NCBI GenBank assembly: GCA_964022365.1 | Contig: CAXHZN010000012.1 | Span: 1 to 26,235, forward strand | Length of the DNA: 26,235 nucleotides | Reading direction: 5' to 3' | Source: CAJXJP01 sp964022365 | GTDB taxonomy: Bacteria > Patescibacteriota > Gracilibacteria > BD1-5 > UBA6164 | In this document: positions 1 through 9,529 of the stretch, one piece after another | How positions within the stretch are numbered: position 1 is the stretch's first letter | Layout: each line of letters starts with the position of its first letter | Made by a program: the position numbers and the translations under genes | Notes under the pieces: generated by a model | What the model was told of the DNA's origin: nothing | Database searches by the model: none | What the model saw: only the letters and a program-made list of their open reading frames with translations

Positions 1-584
1 ATCCTCAAAAATCTCTACAAAATCATTTCTGAGTAAAAAATTTAGATTGATTTTGATTACAAAATAAACCATTAGCAATTCTATCAGCTAATTTATTACT
101 AGAATATCTTTCTCACAATCAAAAAGCAGATCTGAAATTTCTACAATCTCTGCGTTATATGAATTTTGATTCTTATATGAATTTAGATGATTCTACGATT
201 TTTAGTTTAGATTTGATTTATAACTTATCAACAAAATCTTCATCAGTTTGAACACTTTTATGAGTATTAAATAAATACAAAACGCCTGCCTGAAATAGAT
301 ATTTACGCGAACAAATTATTAAACCTCTTCAAAATATTGAGGAAATTGAAACTCGTCACAATTATATTCAAGAGTTTTACAGTGATAAGATACTCTTAGA
401 TGAAGTCAGACAAGATTTAATGTATGTAGCTGATATTGATTCGATTTTAAATAGAATCGCTTTAAATAGAACAAATCCTAGGGATCTACTGAATCTTAAA
501 AAATCTTTAGAAAGTGTTATGAAAGTTATAGAATTAATACAACAAAAGGGAAGTACAAAACTACAAAATATTATTAAACAATAG
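1..584 (+). CDS. mutS: DNA mismatch repair protein MutS, 5' cut by window edge and truncated at the 3' end
   Basis: MutS recognises mismatched bases and couples this to ATP hydrolysis. The frame begins at base 3 and is open from the window edge. It shows the connector and core-lever signatures of MutS: an LDGFGL segment at 42-59, YMNLD near 174, LREQIIKPL near 303-329 and DIDSILNRIALNRTNPRDL near 435-485. In-frame TGA is read as glycine, including glycines of the GFG signature. The frame ends at TAG (582-584), roughly where E. coli MutS reaches residue 430, so the clamp and the Walker-type ATPase domain are absent. holA starts two bases later, so the missing part is not simply in another frame downstream. 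Either the gene has lost its ATPase half or the join is an assembly artefact. Family assignment is firm; function of the product is doubtful. Confidence 0.85.
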
Positions 585-586
585 TT

Positions 587-1534
587 ATGATTTATCATTT
601 TACATGAAATTCACGTTATTTAGTTATGAACCAAGTTAATTCTTGGAAAAATAAATTTATTGAAAAATACTGAGAATTTAATCTGGTAAATATTAATAAT
701 TTATGAGAGGTTGATAATAATTTTTTAGTAGAAAATATTACTGCATTAAGTTTTTTTCAAGAAAAAAAATTAATAATTGTTGAATGTGAACTTTGAACCA
801 AAGATGCTAAAATTTCAGATAAATTAGATTTTATAGTAAAAATATCAAAAAATTTACCAGATGAAAATATACTTTTATTTTATAGTATTTCACCTGATAA
901 ACGTTCAAAACAGTATAAATCTATTAATTCGATTTCTCAATTAAAAGAATTTTCTAACTCAGATCAAAATGATACTTTTAGTATTATTAAAGCGAGATAT
1001 CAAAATAAAATTACTGATAATGCTCTGAGACTTTTGATTCGTTATAAATCAAATAATATTGAAAAAGTAAGTAGCGAAATATATAAATTAAATATTTTAC
1101 ATGAAATTATTGATGAAAAATTAATTCAAGAAAATATTTTTCCAGAACTGGAAGAAAATATTTTTCAATTCATAGATGATATTCTTAATAGAAACTTCAT
1201 TGCAGCAAGAATTAAAATGAACTTTATACTTCAAGATACAAATATTTACTCACTCTATAACTGACTCATTGCGAACTTAAGAACGAATATATATATTCTA
1301 AAACTCAAATCGCTTAAATTAAATCAAACTGAAATTTGAAATATGCTTCATTTATGAAATAAAAAATTTCTCATAAATAAAAATATAAATATTTCTCCAA
1401 AAATATTTAAAAATATGTATTTAGACTTAATTTCACTCGATAAAAAAATGAAATCTGGGAAACTTATTTGAACAGAAGAAAAAGATTTTAAATCAGAACT
1501 AGAAAGTATTTTATTAAAATATTTATCACAATAA
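587..1534 (+). CDS. holA: DNA polymerase III subunit delta
   Basis: Delta opens the sliding clamp inside the clamp-loader complex. The 315-residue product starts with a short beta strand and a helix typical of the family (MIYHFTGNSRYLV), followed by an N-terminal domain with a segment near residues 95-105 that resembles the family's LLFYS-type strand. It then has a helical region (RLLIRYKSNNIEKVSSEIYKL, about 145-165) and a helical C-terminal collar with GLIANLRTNIYILK near 225-238. Length is close to the usual 320-340 residues. The ATG lies two bases after the mutS stop, so the two are probably co-transcribed. No Shine-Dalgarno sequence is visible. Glycines are largely TGA. Delta is a poorly conserved family, so I rely on overall layout and several short motifs. 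Confidence 0.8.
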
Positions 1535-1568
1535 AAAAAACTACAAAAATTAATTTTTGTAGTTTTTT
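1535..1568. terminator. Bidirectional terminator between holA and the pilin gene
   Basis: A perfect inverted repeat of 17 bases per arm (arms 1535-1551 and 1552-1568), with A-run and T-run ends. It lies just after the holA stop and just before the end of the convergent pilin gene, so it can serve both strands. Confidence 0.85.
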
Positions 1569-1572
1569 ATTA

Positions 1573-2826
1573 TTATTTAGTAATATCGTATACCTCTGCG
1601 ACTTCAGCAGCAGATAAATCAGTATTATACATACTTACTTCATCAATAATTCCATCAAAGTACCTTGTTAATCATCATACGTAATCATCCATTGCTTCAA
1701 TTCAGATTAAGTAAAAATCTGATGTATTATATATATCATCATAATTTTCCACATATTGTGAGGTTATTGTATTTCATACTTGATTACCATTTACATAAAA
1801 TTTTAAATCTTGTCAATTCCAAACTTGAACCACATGTGTCCATATATCTAGTTGGATTGTATAATCAGAGCTGTGATATCATCTTGGTGAATACCGATGA
1901 TGATATCAACATAGTGTTCATTGATAATCTGATACCATATAGGCTCATCAATTATTTCAAAACCTCATTATAATTCAGTTGTCTCAGCAACCCGATGCTA
2001 TATCATAAGTGTCTTCTAAATTATAAGATTTTTGTTTCACCCAGGCTGACATTGTTAACTTATCTGTAAATTTATCAGGATTTATATGTACTTGCAATCC
2101 ACCTCAGTCTCAATTTATCAACATTCCATTTCAAACTTTTCACTTAGTAATATTAGGTTTTTTATTTACTGTTGTGAGATTTCATAATATATCTTCAAAC
2201 TTATCATCATTGAAGTTTACTACAGAAATTGCATTTGGATGATAATAATATTTTAATAATTTATTAGAATCATCTCAATATTTTTCATCATCAAATTTTA
2301 CTTTAAATGTTTCAGGAACATTTAATACATCTATATCTTGTGTTATATTTTGATTATCATCTCATATGATGACTGGAGCTCAATTTCAAATATATTTTGA
2401 TTGATAATCATTTGCATATACATCATTTAAATAACTTGTTTGTGATGTCTGAAATCAAACTAAACCATATTTTTGTTTATTTAAACCAAGTGTATAAAAG
2501 AAATATTCTCAAGTATTAATATCTTGTGTATCTTGAGAAACTCAAAGTAAACCAAGCGTCTTTTTTCACATATATCATTGAGTTGCATACGTAGTTCATG
2601 AACTTGTAATATTAAATCAATCTGTTACTTCTGGATAAAAATTATTTTTTATATGAAAATATCAAAGTGAATTATCAATAATTTTTAAATTTGTGAGATT
2701 TGTTGTATTTTTACTTTCAGCTGTATATCATTGAAATGAAATAAATGCTACAGTAGCTAGTACAGCTAAAATAGTTATTACGACAATTAATTCAACAAGT
2801 GTAAAAGCAGAATTATTTTGTTTCAT
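1573..2826 (-). CDS. Type IV pilin-like protein with C-terminal LamG/concanavalin-A-like domain
   Basis: The 417-residue product begins with a short basic leader and a class III signal (FTLVELIVVITILAVLA, residues 8-24), the mark of type IV pilins and pseudopilins; the mature protein would start at Phe8 with Glu at position 5 of the mature form. No glycine precedes Phe8; alanine takes the place before the cleavage site, which is tolerated in some pilins. After a middle region rich in Tyr and Asn, a C-terminal stretch of about 170 residues has LamG-like features: MSAWVKQKSY, then WTHVVQVWNGQDLKFYVNG and FDGIIDEVSMYN near the end. Many glycines are TGA. This is probably a surface-exposed, possibly adhesive pilin subunit or pilin-like exported protein. 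No other pilus genes are in the window. Confidence 0.85.
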
Positions 2827-2881
2827 GTTTTATATTTAGTATTAATACATATATACTACAGATTTTTAATTTTATACAAAA

Positions 2882-2914
2882 TAAAAGAAACTGACAAATT
2901 ATCAGTTTCTTTTA
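2882..2914 (-). terminator. Terminator after ahpC
   Basis: A hairpin with 13-base arms (2882-2894 and 2902-2914) and a 7-base loop, with T-rich sequence on the minus strand after the stem. It lies 10 bases past the ahpC stop and upstream of the pilin start. Confidence 0.8.
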
Positions 2915-2923
2915 TAATATAAA

Positions 2924-3535
2924 TTAGTCATTTAATGCTTCGTAAACACTTCCTGAAATTTTAATATTTGGATTTAATGTTTTAGATCCAACAGCCCATT
3001 TTGCTGGACAAGCAGTACCTGGATTTTCTCTCATAAATTGTAGAGCTTCCATTTTTCTTACTAGTTCATCAGAATTTCTTCCTAATGGACCAGAAGTTAC
3101 TTCAATACCTCTACATACTCCATCTGGATCAATAATAAATGTACCTCTTCCTGCAATACCAGTTTCTTCATCTAAAATATTATATAATTCAGATAATTCT
3201 AAAGCGTGGTCTGCTAACATTTTATATTTGAAGTTTTCCATTAATTTTTCTGATTTAGTCCATGCTCTGTGAGAAAAAACTGTATCAGTTGAAGCAGCTA
3301 ATACTTCAACACCCATAGCATCAAATTTTTCTTTTGCATCAGCCATATCTTTTAATTCAGTAGGACAAACAAATGTAAAATCAGCAGGGTAGAAAAATAC
3401 TACGTGCCATTTACCAGCTAAATCTTCTGATGACATTTTTGAATCTGTATCAGTTTCAGGGTCATAATAAGGTAATTCCCAAGCTGGAGCAGGAGTATCT
3501 ATTTTAACTTGTTGTGGTAATTCAAAATTTTCCAT
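2924..3535 (-). CDS. ahpC: Alkyl hydroperoxide reductase C-type 2-Cys peroxiredoxin
   Basis: This cytoplasmic thiol peroxidase reduces hydrogen peroxide, organic peroxides and peroxynitrite. The 203-residue protein has the peroxidatic cysteine Cys57 in FYPADFTFVCPTE, the conserved Arg130 in GRGTFIIDPDG, and the resolving cysteine Cys176 in GTACPAKW, the typical 2-Cys arrangement. Length matches the family, and the sequence is strongly conserved. All 12 glycines are GGN; none is TGA, unlike nearly every neighbour. That could reflect high expression or more recent arrival. The promoter region is shared with a divergent Fur-family gene and carries a perfect Fur-type palindrome covering the predicted -35, so repression by that regulator is likely. 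No AhpF or thioredoxin partner is in the window. Confidence 0.95.
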   Translation of the reverse strand: MENFELPQQVKIDTPAPAWELPYYDPETDTDSKMSSEDLAGKWHVVFFYPADFTFVCPTELKDMADAKEKFDAMGVEVLAASTDTVFSHRAWTKSEKLMENFKYKMLADHALELSELYNILDEETGIAGRGTFIIDPDGVCRGIEVTSGPLGRNSDELVRKMEALQFMRENPGTACPAKWAVGSKTLNPNIKISGSVYEALND

Positions 3536-3593
3536 AATATTATTTTATTAAATATAAATTATTTTTTAATGCACATTTCTTATGTACATATTT

Positions 3594-3621
3594 AGATTAT
3601 GAATAATTTAAATAAAGTCAA
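3594..3621 (-). promoter_or_regulatory. Predicted ahpC promoter
   Basis: On the minus strand, TTGACT (3621-3616) is followed after 16 bases by TAATCT (3599-3594). The -35 lies inside the left arm of the palindrome at 3614-3658. This placement is inferred from sequence only. Confidence 0.5.
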
Positions 3622-3658
3622 ATTAAAATGAGAATTATTCTCATTTTAATTTGACTTT
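3614..3658. promoter_or_regulatory. Fur-type operator in a 45-bp perfect palindrome
   Basis: Two 22-base arms match perfectly around a single central base (3636). The core TGAGAATTATTCTCA fits the 7-1-7 form of the Fur box (TGATAATnATTATCA) with one symmetric change in each half. It lies between the divergent ahpC and Fur-family genes, and each arm contains a TTGACT that can act as -35 for the gene on that side. It probably is an autoregulated operator that controls both genes. Confidence 0.8.
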
Positions 3659-3680
3659 TTAATTTTTTCAATATTATATA
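3651..3680 (+). promoter_or_regulatory. Predicted promoter of the Fur-family gene
   Basis: TTGACT (3651-3656) lies in the right arm of the palindrome; TATATA (3675-3680, spacer 18) or TATTAT (3672-3677, spacer 15) is the likely -10. The leader before the ATG at 3707 would be about 20 bases and has no Shine-Dalgarno sequence. Confidence 0.45.
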
Positions 3681-3706
3681 GTTATATTAACACTATTTTT
3701 CCTCCA

Positions 3707-4057
3707 ATGAAAACTCATTATTATACACAAGACATTATAGATATTTGTACAGATAAACATCTCACTGTAGATGAAATTTTTATATATTTACAAAATAAAT
3801 ACCCAGAAATAGGGAAATCATCAGTATATAGAAATGTAGAACAAATGAGTGAAGTTTGAAAACTTAAAAAAGTTGTTTGAATTTGAAAAAAAGCTTATTT
3901 TGAAGCAAATATCTGAAATCATATTCATTTAATCGATCAAAATACTTGAGAAATAATTGACCTTCCAATTGATGCAATTGATATAAAAAAATTACCAGAA
4001 AATTTTCAATTAGATAATATCGATGTAAAAATATTTTGAAATTTTCAAAATAAATAA
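3707..4057 (+). CDS. Fur/PerR-family transcriptional regulator, short form
   Basis: Fur-family proteins are metal-dependent repressors of iron uptake or peroxide-stress genes. The 116-residue product has the winged-helix DNA-binding region (HLTVDEIFIYLQNKYP, then SSVYRNVEQMSEVGKLKKV, about residues 19-57) and the start of the dimerisation domain with YFEAN and NHIHLIDQNTGEIIDLP (about 66-88). The usual HHHHLIC-xx-C motif is reduced to H-I-H-L-I-D, with Asp and Thr where the zinc-binding CxxC cysteines normally stand, and the C-terminal CxxC is also missing. The protein is shorter than the usual 135-150 residues. Divergence from ahpC suggests a peroxide-sensing role like PerR, while the operator looks more like a Fur box, so I leave the subtype open. 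It starts at ATG 3707, right after CCTCCA rather than an SD sequence. Confidence 0.85.
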
Positions 4058-4069
4058 ATATATAAATAA

Positions 4070-4100
4070 AAAAAAAAGAGATTTAAAATCTCTTTTTTTT
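4070..4100. terminator. Bidirectional terminator between fur-family gene and PBP gene
   Basis: An A-run, then GAGATTT (4078-4084) paired with AAATCTC (4086-4092), then a T-run to 4100. It serves the regulator on the plus strand; on the minus strand it overlaps the stop codon of the penicillin-binding protein gene. Confidence 0.8.
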
Positions 4101-7100
4101 ATTGTTCTAAAATACGTAGCTTAATATTTTTATTTACTTTATTAAAACCATAATCAATTGCTTCTACACGAATTGTATGTAATCATAAATCTAAATCATC
4201 TGAATTAATTTCTGCTACAAATTCTGGTCATTTTAATCAAATTAAATATGTTTTATCATCAATAAAAATATTTATTGTCCTAATTGGAGATCTATCTTCT
4301 ACAAATCCTCTTAGATTAAAAGAAGTTCATTTGTATAAAGTAATTATTCACGAAGAAGGATTTGTAATAGTTAATTCTGGATCTATTTGATCTTTCGCAA
4401 CTATATAAACATTATTATTTTGTGATTCAGAAACATATTGGTTATCAACAATCCTTATTCAAAGTTCTACTTGAGAATTTTGATAATCAATTGGAAGATT
4501 TATCACTCAATTAAGTGTACCATTAAATCTTCATTCAATAGGGAATGATTGAATAACAACATTATCAATCATAATATCTATAGAATTAATAGGATTAGAA
4601 CTCTTATAACTCACATTAATATTATTTAATCAAACTACAAATATATCTCAGTTATTAATTTGTGTTGTAATATCTATTTTAGATGGAATAGATGATCTTT
4701 CACATTCTTTATCTGAAATGGTTGTTACGAGATTTGTAATATTTCCATATATTTCAGCTGCTTTTCATGATTTAGCCCATTGAAGTACGGGGTCTTGCCA
4801 AGCAGGGTTATTTGGATTAAGTGAATTAAATTCAACAAGAGTAACATCTTTAATTGCTGCTTTTGGTGTTTTAGATGTAACTTTACCATAACATAAAGCA
4901 TCAACTTGAATAGTTTCAAAACTTCTATCGTAAGCTGTTGGAGAAGTAAGAAATAAAGAATTAGTAGTGAAGTTTTCACTTGCTCAAGCACTTGGTAATA
5001 ATCAAGATACAGAAGATATTTTTACATCTTTTATTTCTGCTGGTTTTGACCAATTAAGAACTTTTTCTCATACATGTACTTTTTCCATTACTTTTTTAAA
5101 AATAGGTCAAGCTCATTCTAAACCACTTCATCTAAAATTTAGTTTTTCACCATCAGTATTTCATGCCCAAGCAACTGTTGTAAAATTTGGTGTATATCAT
5201 ACAGTCCATAGATTTGCAGGGTAAATAATTTTTCTTCAAGCTTCAACAAATTGTTTTGTTGAAGTACCAGTTTTAGCTGCAACTATTCTGTCACTTAAAT
5301 CTAAATACGTATTCCAAAATATAGGTCTTGTTGAAGTATCACTTAGTACAGAGTTTATTAAGTATGTTTGTCATTTAGTGATAATTTGTTTTCATATATT
5401 TTCAACATTTTCATTATTTTGAACTTCATTTCACTGATTATCGATAATTTTAAGTATAGGTGTAAATTCTTTTAATTGACCATTATTTGCAAAAACTGAA
5501 TATGCTCTTGCTAATTCAAATGGTGTCATCTCTCCAGTACCTAGTGCTAAAGGTGCCCCATATTGTCATTTTTCATTTAATGAATCAACTCAAAGTGTTT
5601 TCATAAAATTAACAATTGGTTTTTCTCATCATGCTAAATAATACATTTTAATAGCTGGTATATTTCTACTTTCATTTAATGCAGTAGAAAAATTCATTTT
5701 TCCTCTAAATTTCCCATCAAAATTTTGAGGTTTATAGTTTGGAAATTGAGTATCAAGATCATAAATTGGTGTTTTTGTTCCAATTGCATTTTTATATGTA
5801 GCAAGTGAATATACAAAAGGTTTAAATGTAGATCCTGGTTGCAATAGGGACGTAGTAATATTTACATTTCATTTATTTTCTTCATCAAAATAATCTGCAG
5901 ATCATACCATGACTATTATTTGTCATTTTTGATTATCAAGAGTCAAAACAGATCAATTATTTGCATTATATTTTGATATATTTATTTCAGTTTGATTTGC
6001 AACTATTTCTTCTGCTTGTTTTTGTAATTCATAATCCAGAGTAGTATAGATTTGTAAACCTCATCTACTTACAATTTCAGCACCATATAAATCTTCTAAA
6101 TATTCTTTTACATAAAAAACAAAATGTGGAGCTTTTATATTTTCTTTTGACCTATTAAATTTATAACCAAAAGAATCTACAATTGCTTGTTTATATTCAT
6201 CAAATGTTATATATCAATCTTCTAACATTCTTCCAAGTATAAAATCTTTTCTCCCAGTTTGATATTCTACAATATTTCCATCAATATTTAACTGAATAGA
6301 ATTTAAAAATCACATCAAATCAGAATAATTTTTATTAGAACATCATTGAGAATCAATTCTTACATTATTTTTAAATTTAGAATCATCTAAATTACATAAC
6401 AATATATTATCACTTTGTTCAAAACTACGTCCTTTTATAGATAATATAAAATCTTCTAACGCATTTACCATTTCCAAATTTTCATCTTTAACTCAAGATG
6501 TTAATACTTGAATTTCATTTTCTACTTCACCATTTGGATAAATAAGTGGATATCATACCAATCTATCTGGATAGTTATATGGAGATAATCCAGTTGGTGT
6601 TTTAGGTAAAGAAGCTAACATTGAAGATTCTAAAATTGATAAATCTTTTGCGGATGTATCAAAAAATGTTTTTGCTGCTTGTTCTATACCAAATGCGTTA
6701 CTTCAAAATTCTATTTTATTTAAATATAATTCAAGGATTTTTTCCTTTTTTACTCAGTTTGTTAATTGAATTGCTAAATAGATTTCTTTTATTTTTCTTT
6801 CAATTGTAGTTTCATTAGAAATAATTGTATTCCTAATAAGTTGTTGAGTAAGTGTAGAAGTTCATTCTGGTTTTTCAGTAATACCAGTAATATAATATAA
6901 TGCAGCTCTAGATATACCAATAAGATCAATTCATGGGTTATCCCAAAAACGTTTATCTTCTCAAGCAACAAGTGCATTAATCATATTTGTATTAATTTGA
7001 TCAAATTCTACATATGTTCTTTTTTCATCAAAAAATTTATACAATTCTACTCAATTTCTATCATATATTGTCGAAGCTTCTGCAAATTCATAACTTTGTA

Positions 7101-7365
7101 ATTCATCAACAGAAGGAAGATCTTTTATATATTTATTATATAAAATAATTCAAGCAACAAACGAAATAGCTATAAATATCAAAAAGAGGTAAATTGCAAT
7201 TCTTAGTGCATATTTACCAGGATTTTTTTTGAATTTAGAAAGTTTTTTTCTTGTATATGTTCTTTTAATTCATCTTTTTTTAACTCAAGAATTTGTTATT
7301 ACTTTTTTTTGAGTAGATTGAGGTCTTCAAGGAGAACTTTTTTTTATTGGTTTTTTTTCAAACAT
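4099..7365 (-). CDS. Class A penicillin-binding protein (glycosyltransferase and transpeptidase)
   Basis: This bifunctional enzyme polymerises glycan strands and cross-links peptides outside the membrane. The 1088-residue product has a basic cytoplasmic start, one membrane segment (about residues 57-78), a family 51 glycosyltransferase domain with the catalytic E136-D137 in EDKRFWDNPGIDLIGISRA and GTSTLTQQLIRN, and a transpeptidase domain with all three motifs: STFK at 512-515, SRN at 566-568 and KTGT at 698-701. After KTG some 390 residues follow, including Ig-like repeats (for example from LTITNPSSG near residue 1000), longer than in common PBP1A proteins. Many glycines are TGA. It lies 15 bases after the LCP gene on the same strand, so the two probably form an operon for wall assembly. 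Confidence 0.93.
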
Positions 7366-7380
7366 GAAAATTATTTAGTT

Positions 7381-8835
7381 TTAAAACGTAAAAATTTCTT
7401 TACTAGATTGTAAATAATCATTTCAAATAACTACCTCAATACGAGTTTGAGGGTCTTTAGAATATTTTGGAGTATCAACTTTTATAAATTCTCAATCAAA
7501 AAATGTTTTTAATAGTTTTATTGAAGCAGAATTTTGCTCTAATTGATTATAATAAATAACTGATTTTTCATATGCAATCGGAGTATTTCAAATAGAATTT
7601 ATTTTAGGAATATTAAATCAGTAAGATACCATATCATTACTTAATACTCAAGCTAAATTAGCTGTTCTAGTTGAATTAAATATATTTACCTGAGCATGTT
7701 CAATAAAAAATTCTTGTCTATTAAATATAATTTGAGAATATCTTTTAAAGTCATCATACGCAGATAATTTAGTAATATCTGTTCAATATAATAATAATAC
7801 TGATAACCCATTAAATAGTGATCTTTCAGGAATGTATAAAAAACCTCATTTTTCACAAGTATTACTTCCATAAAAACAAGAATCGTTTATATTATATGAA
7901 AGCATCTTTAATTTATCTAAATCTTTTAAGATAGGGTAAAAATTTAACATATCTGTAATTCAAATATCTGTAGAAACATAAGAAGTATAAATATCGTAAA
8001 ACTCTTTAATCTTTTTTGGAGAAGTTATATAATCAGCTTCAAAAACTTTTCTTTTTATTGCTTCAATTACTTGTTGTTGTCTCAAACTCCTATCAAAATC
8101 ACTTGTTGAATGTCTACTTCTAGCATATTGAAGTGCTCTTTCTCAAGTCATATTCCATGTTCATTTTCTGAAAACTAATGTTTTATATCACCAATTATTA
8201 TCAGGATATCTGTCATCAGAAAAATTTTCAGGTATTTGAATTTCAACTCCACCAAGAGCATCTATTACTTTTGTGAATCAACTAAAATCTACATCAATAT
8301 AATGGTCTATTTTTTCACCAGTTATTTCTGTAACTTTATCAGATAATTTTTTCATAGCAGATTCTCTAGTTTGATCTTTTTGATAGTAATATGTTGAAAA
8401 TAATCCATTGAGTTTTCATTGACTATATTGATTATAATCTACGTATAAATCTCTAGGAAGTGAAAGCATAGAGATTAATTTTTTATGCCTATCGAGACTC
8501 GCTAATATTATTGTATCTGTTAATTCAGGTGCATCATTTTGCGCTCATCATCTTCAAACTAATAAAATATTTATTTTATTTTTCTCTAATTTTGTAATTA
8601 TCTCTTGTTTTTTTTCTTCATCATCTATTTGTTCAATTTCTTCAGGAGTGAGTTGAATTTCTTCAGAAGTTAATTCACTTGATGTAATATCAAATTCTAA
8701 AATAGAAATATTTTTTACTACAATTATTCAAAGTATAAATATAAAACATACTCAAATAATTCCGAAAAATCTTCCAGCTACTTTAGGTTGCTTTTTTACA
8801 CTCTGTTTTTTAATACTTTGCTTTTTAAAAGACAT
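7381..8835 (-). CDS. LytR-CpsA-Psr (LCP) family protein with C-terminal LytR_C-like region
   Basis: LCP proteins transfer polyprenyl-linked glycopolymers to peptidoglycan on the outer face of the membrane. The 484-residue product has a basic N-terminus, one membrane anchor (about 22-40), an acidic linker, then the LCP domain: LTDTIILASLDRHKKLISMLSLPRDLYVD with its conserved Asp and Arg, and ARSRHSTSDFDRSLRQQQV with the Arg set that contacts the pyrophosphate. A C-terminal part (about 390-475) with TANLAGVLSNDMV and FIKVDT resembles the LytR_C domain, which is often found after LCP. It is followed closely by the class A PBP gene, which fits a shared role in wall building. The start codon follows an A/T leader without SD. 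Confidence 0.9.
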
Positions 8836-8965
8836 TAATTATTATATTTAAATTTAAATTTTTTTACTGAGATACTTTATTGAAAAAAGCGAATTTTACA
8901 AACTTAAAAACTAGAAAGTTTTATATGTCATATAAAAATTGTTTTTATCATTTTTATATATTTTT

Positions 8966-9529
8966 TTAGTCTATATTTTTTGTTGAAATTAAGTTGAATA
9001 TTTTCAATAAAATAAAAAATAAAATTCCTGATATTGCTCAAAATAAATGACCTAATAAACTAATTCACGGAGCTAATCATATAATTATATTTAATATTAT
9101 AGCAAATACTGCTCATTTATATTCAATATTTTTTAATCTAAACAATTCTAATCCATAAAAACTCAATAAAGCTAAAGCGAATCAACTCATTCAGACTGTT
9201 ATTCCAAAACTAAATATTATTAAAGAGATTCATATAAATATACTTGAGAAAATAAAAAATAAGGTAAGAATTTTGTCTCAAATTATCCTCGATACATAAT
9301 TTCAAAATATAAATACAAAAATAGCGTTAAATATTAAATGAAAAAAATCTCAATGTATAAATTGTGAAGTAAAAAACTGAATGAATGTTTGTATATAATT
9401 TCATTGTATAAAGTAATATTTACTCATTCAAAAATATGTAATTAATTCAGGCCGTATCTGAGTTATTAATGTTGCAATAAAACTGAAACTCAAAAGTGTA
9501 AAAATTATTTTAGAATTATTATGTAGCAT
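8966..9529 (-). CDS. Rhomboid-family intramembrane serine protease
   Basis: Rhomboids cleave membrane proteins within the bilayer. The 187-residue protein is almost entirely hydrophobic with about six membrane segments. Family hallmarks are FIHGDFFHLIFNAIFVFIFGN (residues 57-77, with the conserved H and N), the catalytic Ser115 in VGMSGFA and the partner His161 in GHLFGAISG. Both glycines of the GxSG motif are encoded by TGA, good support for the altered code. Its ATG overlaps the 3' end of lgt in a shared 11-base stretch, so the two are translationally coupled. The C-terminus is short and there is no extra cytosolic domain. Substrate unknown. Confidence 0.88.

Noticed and set aside
1665..1973. 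Plus-strand open frame of 102 codons
   Set aside because: It lies wholly antisense to the LamG-like part of the pilin gene, whose reading with TGA as glycine explains the region.
3614..3658. Palindrome followed by Ts read as a terminator
   Set aside because: It sits between two divergent starts, where no transcript should end; the Fur-box core and embedded -35s fit an operator better.
4967..5224. Plus-strand open frame of 85 codons (and a minus-strand one at 4725-4991)
   Set aside because: Both are out-of-frame shadows of the penicillin-binding protein gene, which reads continuously with code 25.
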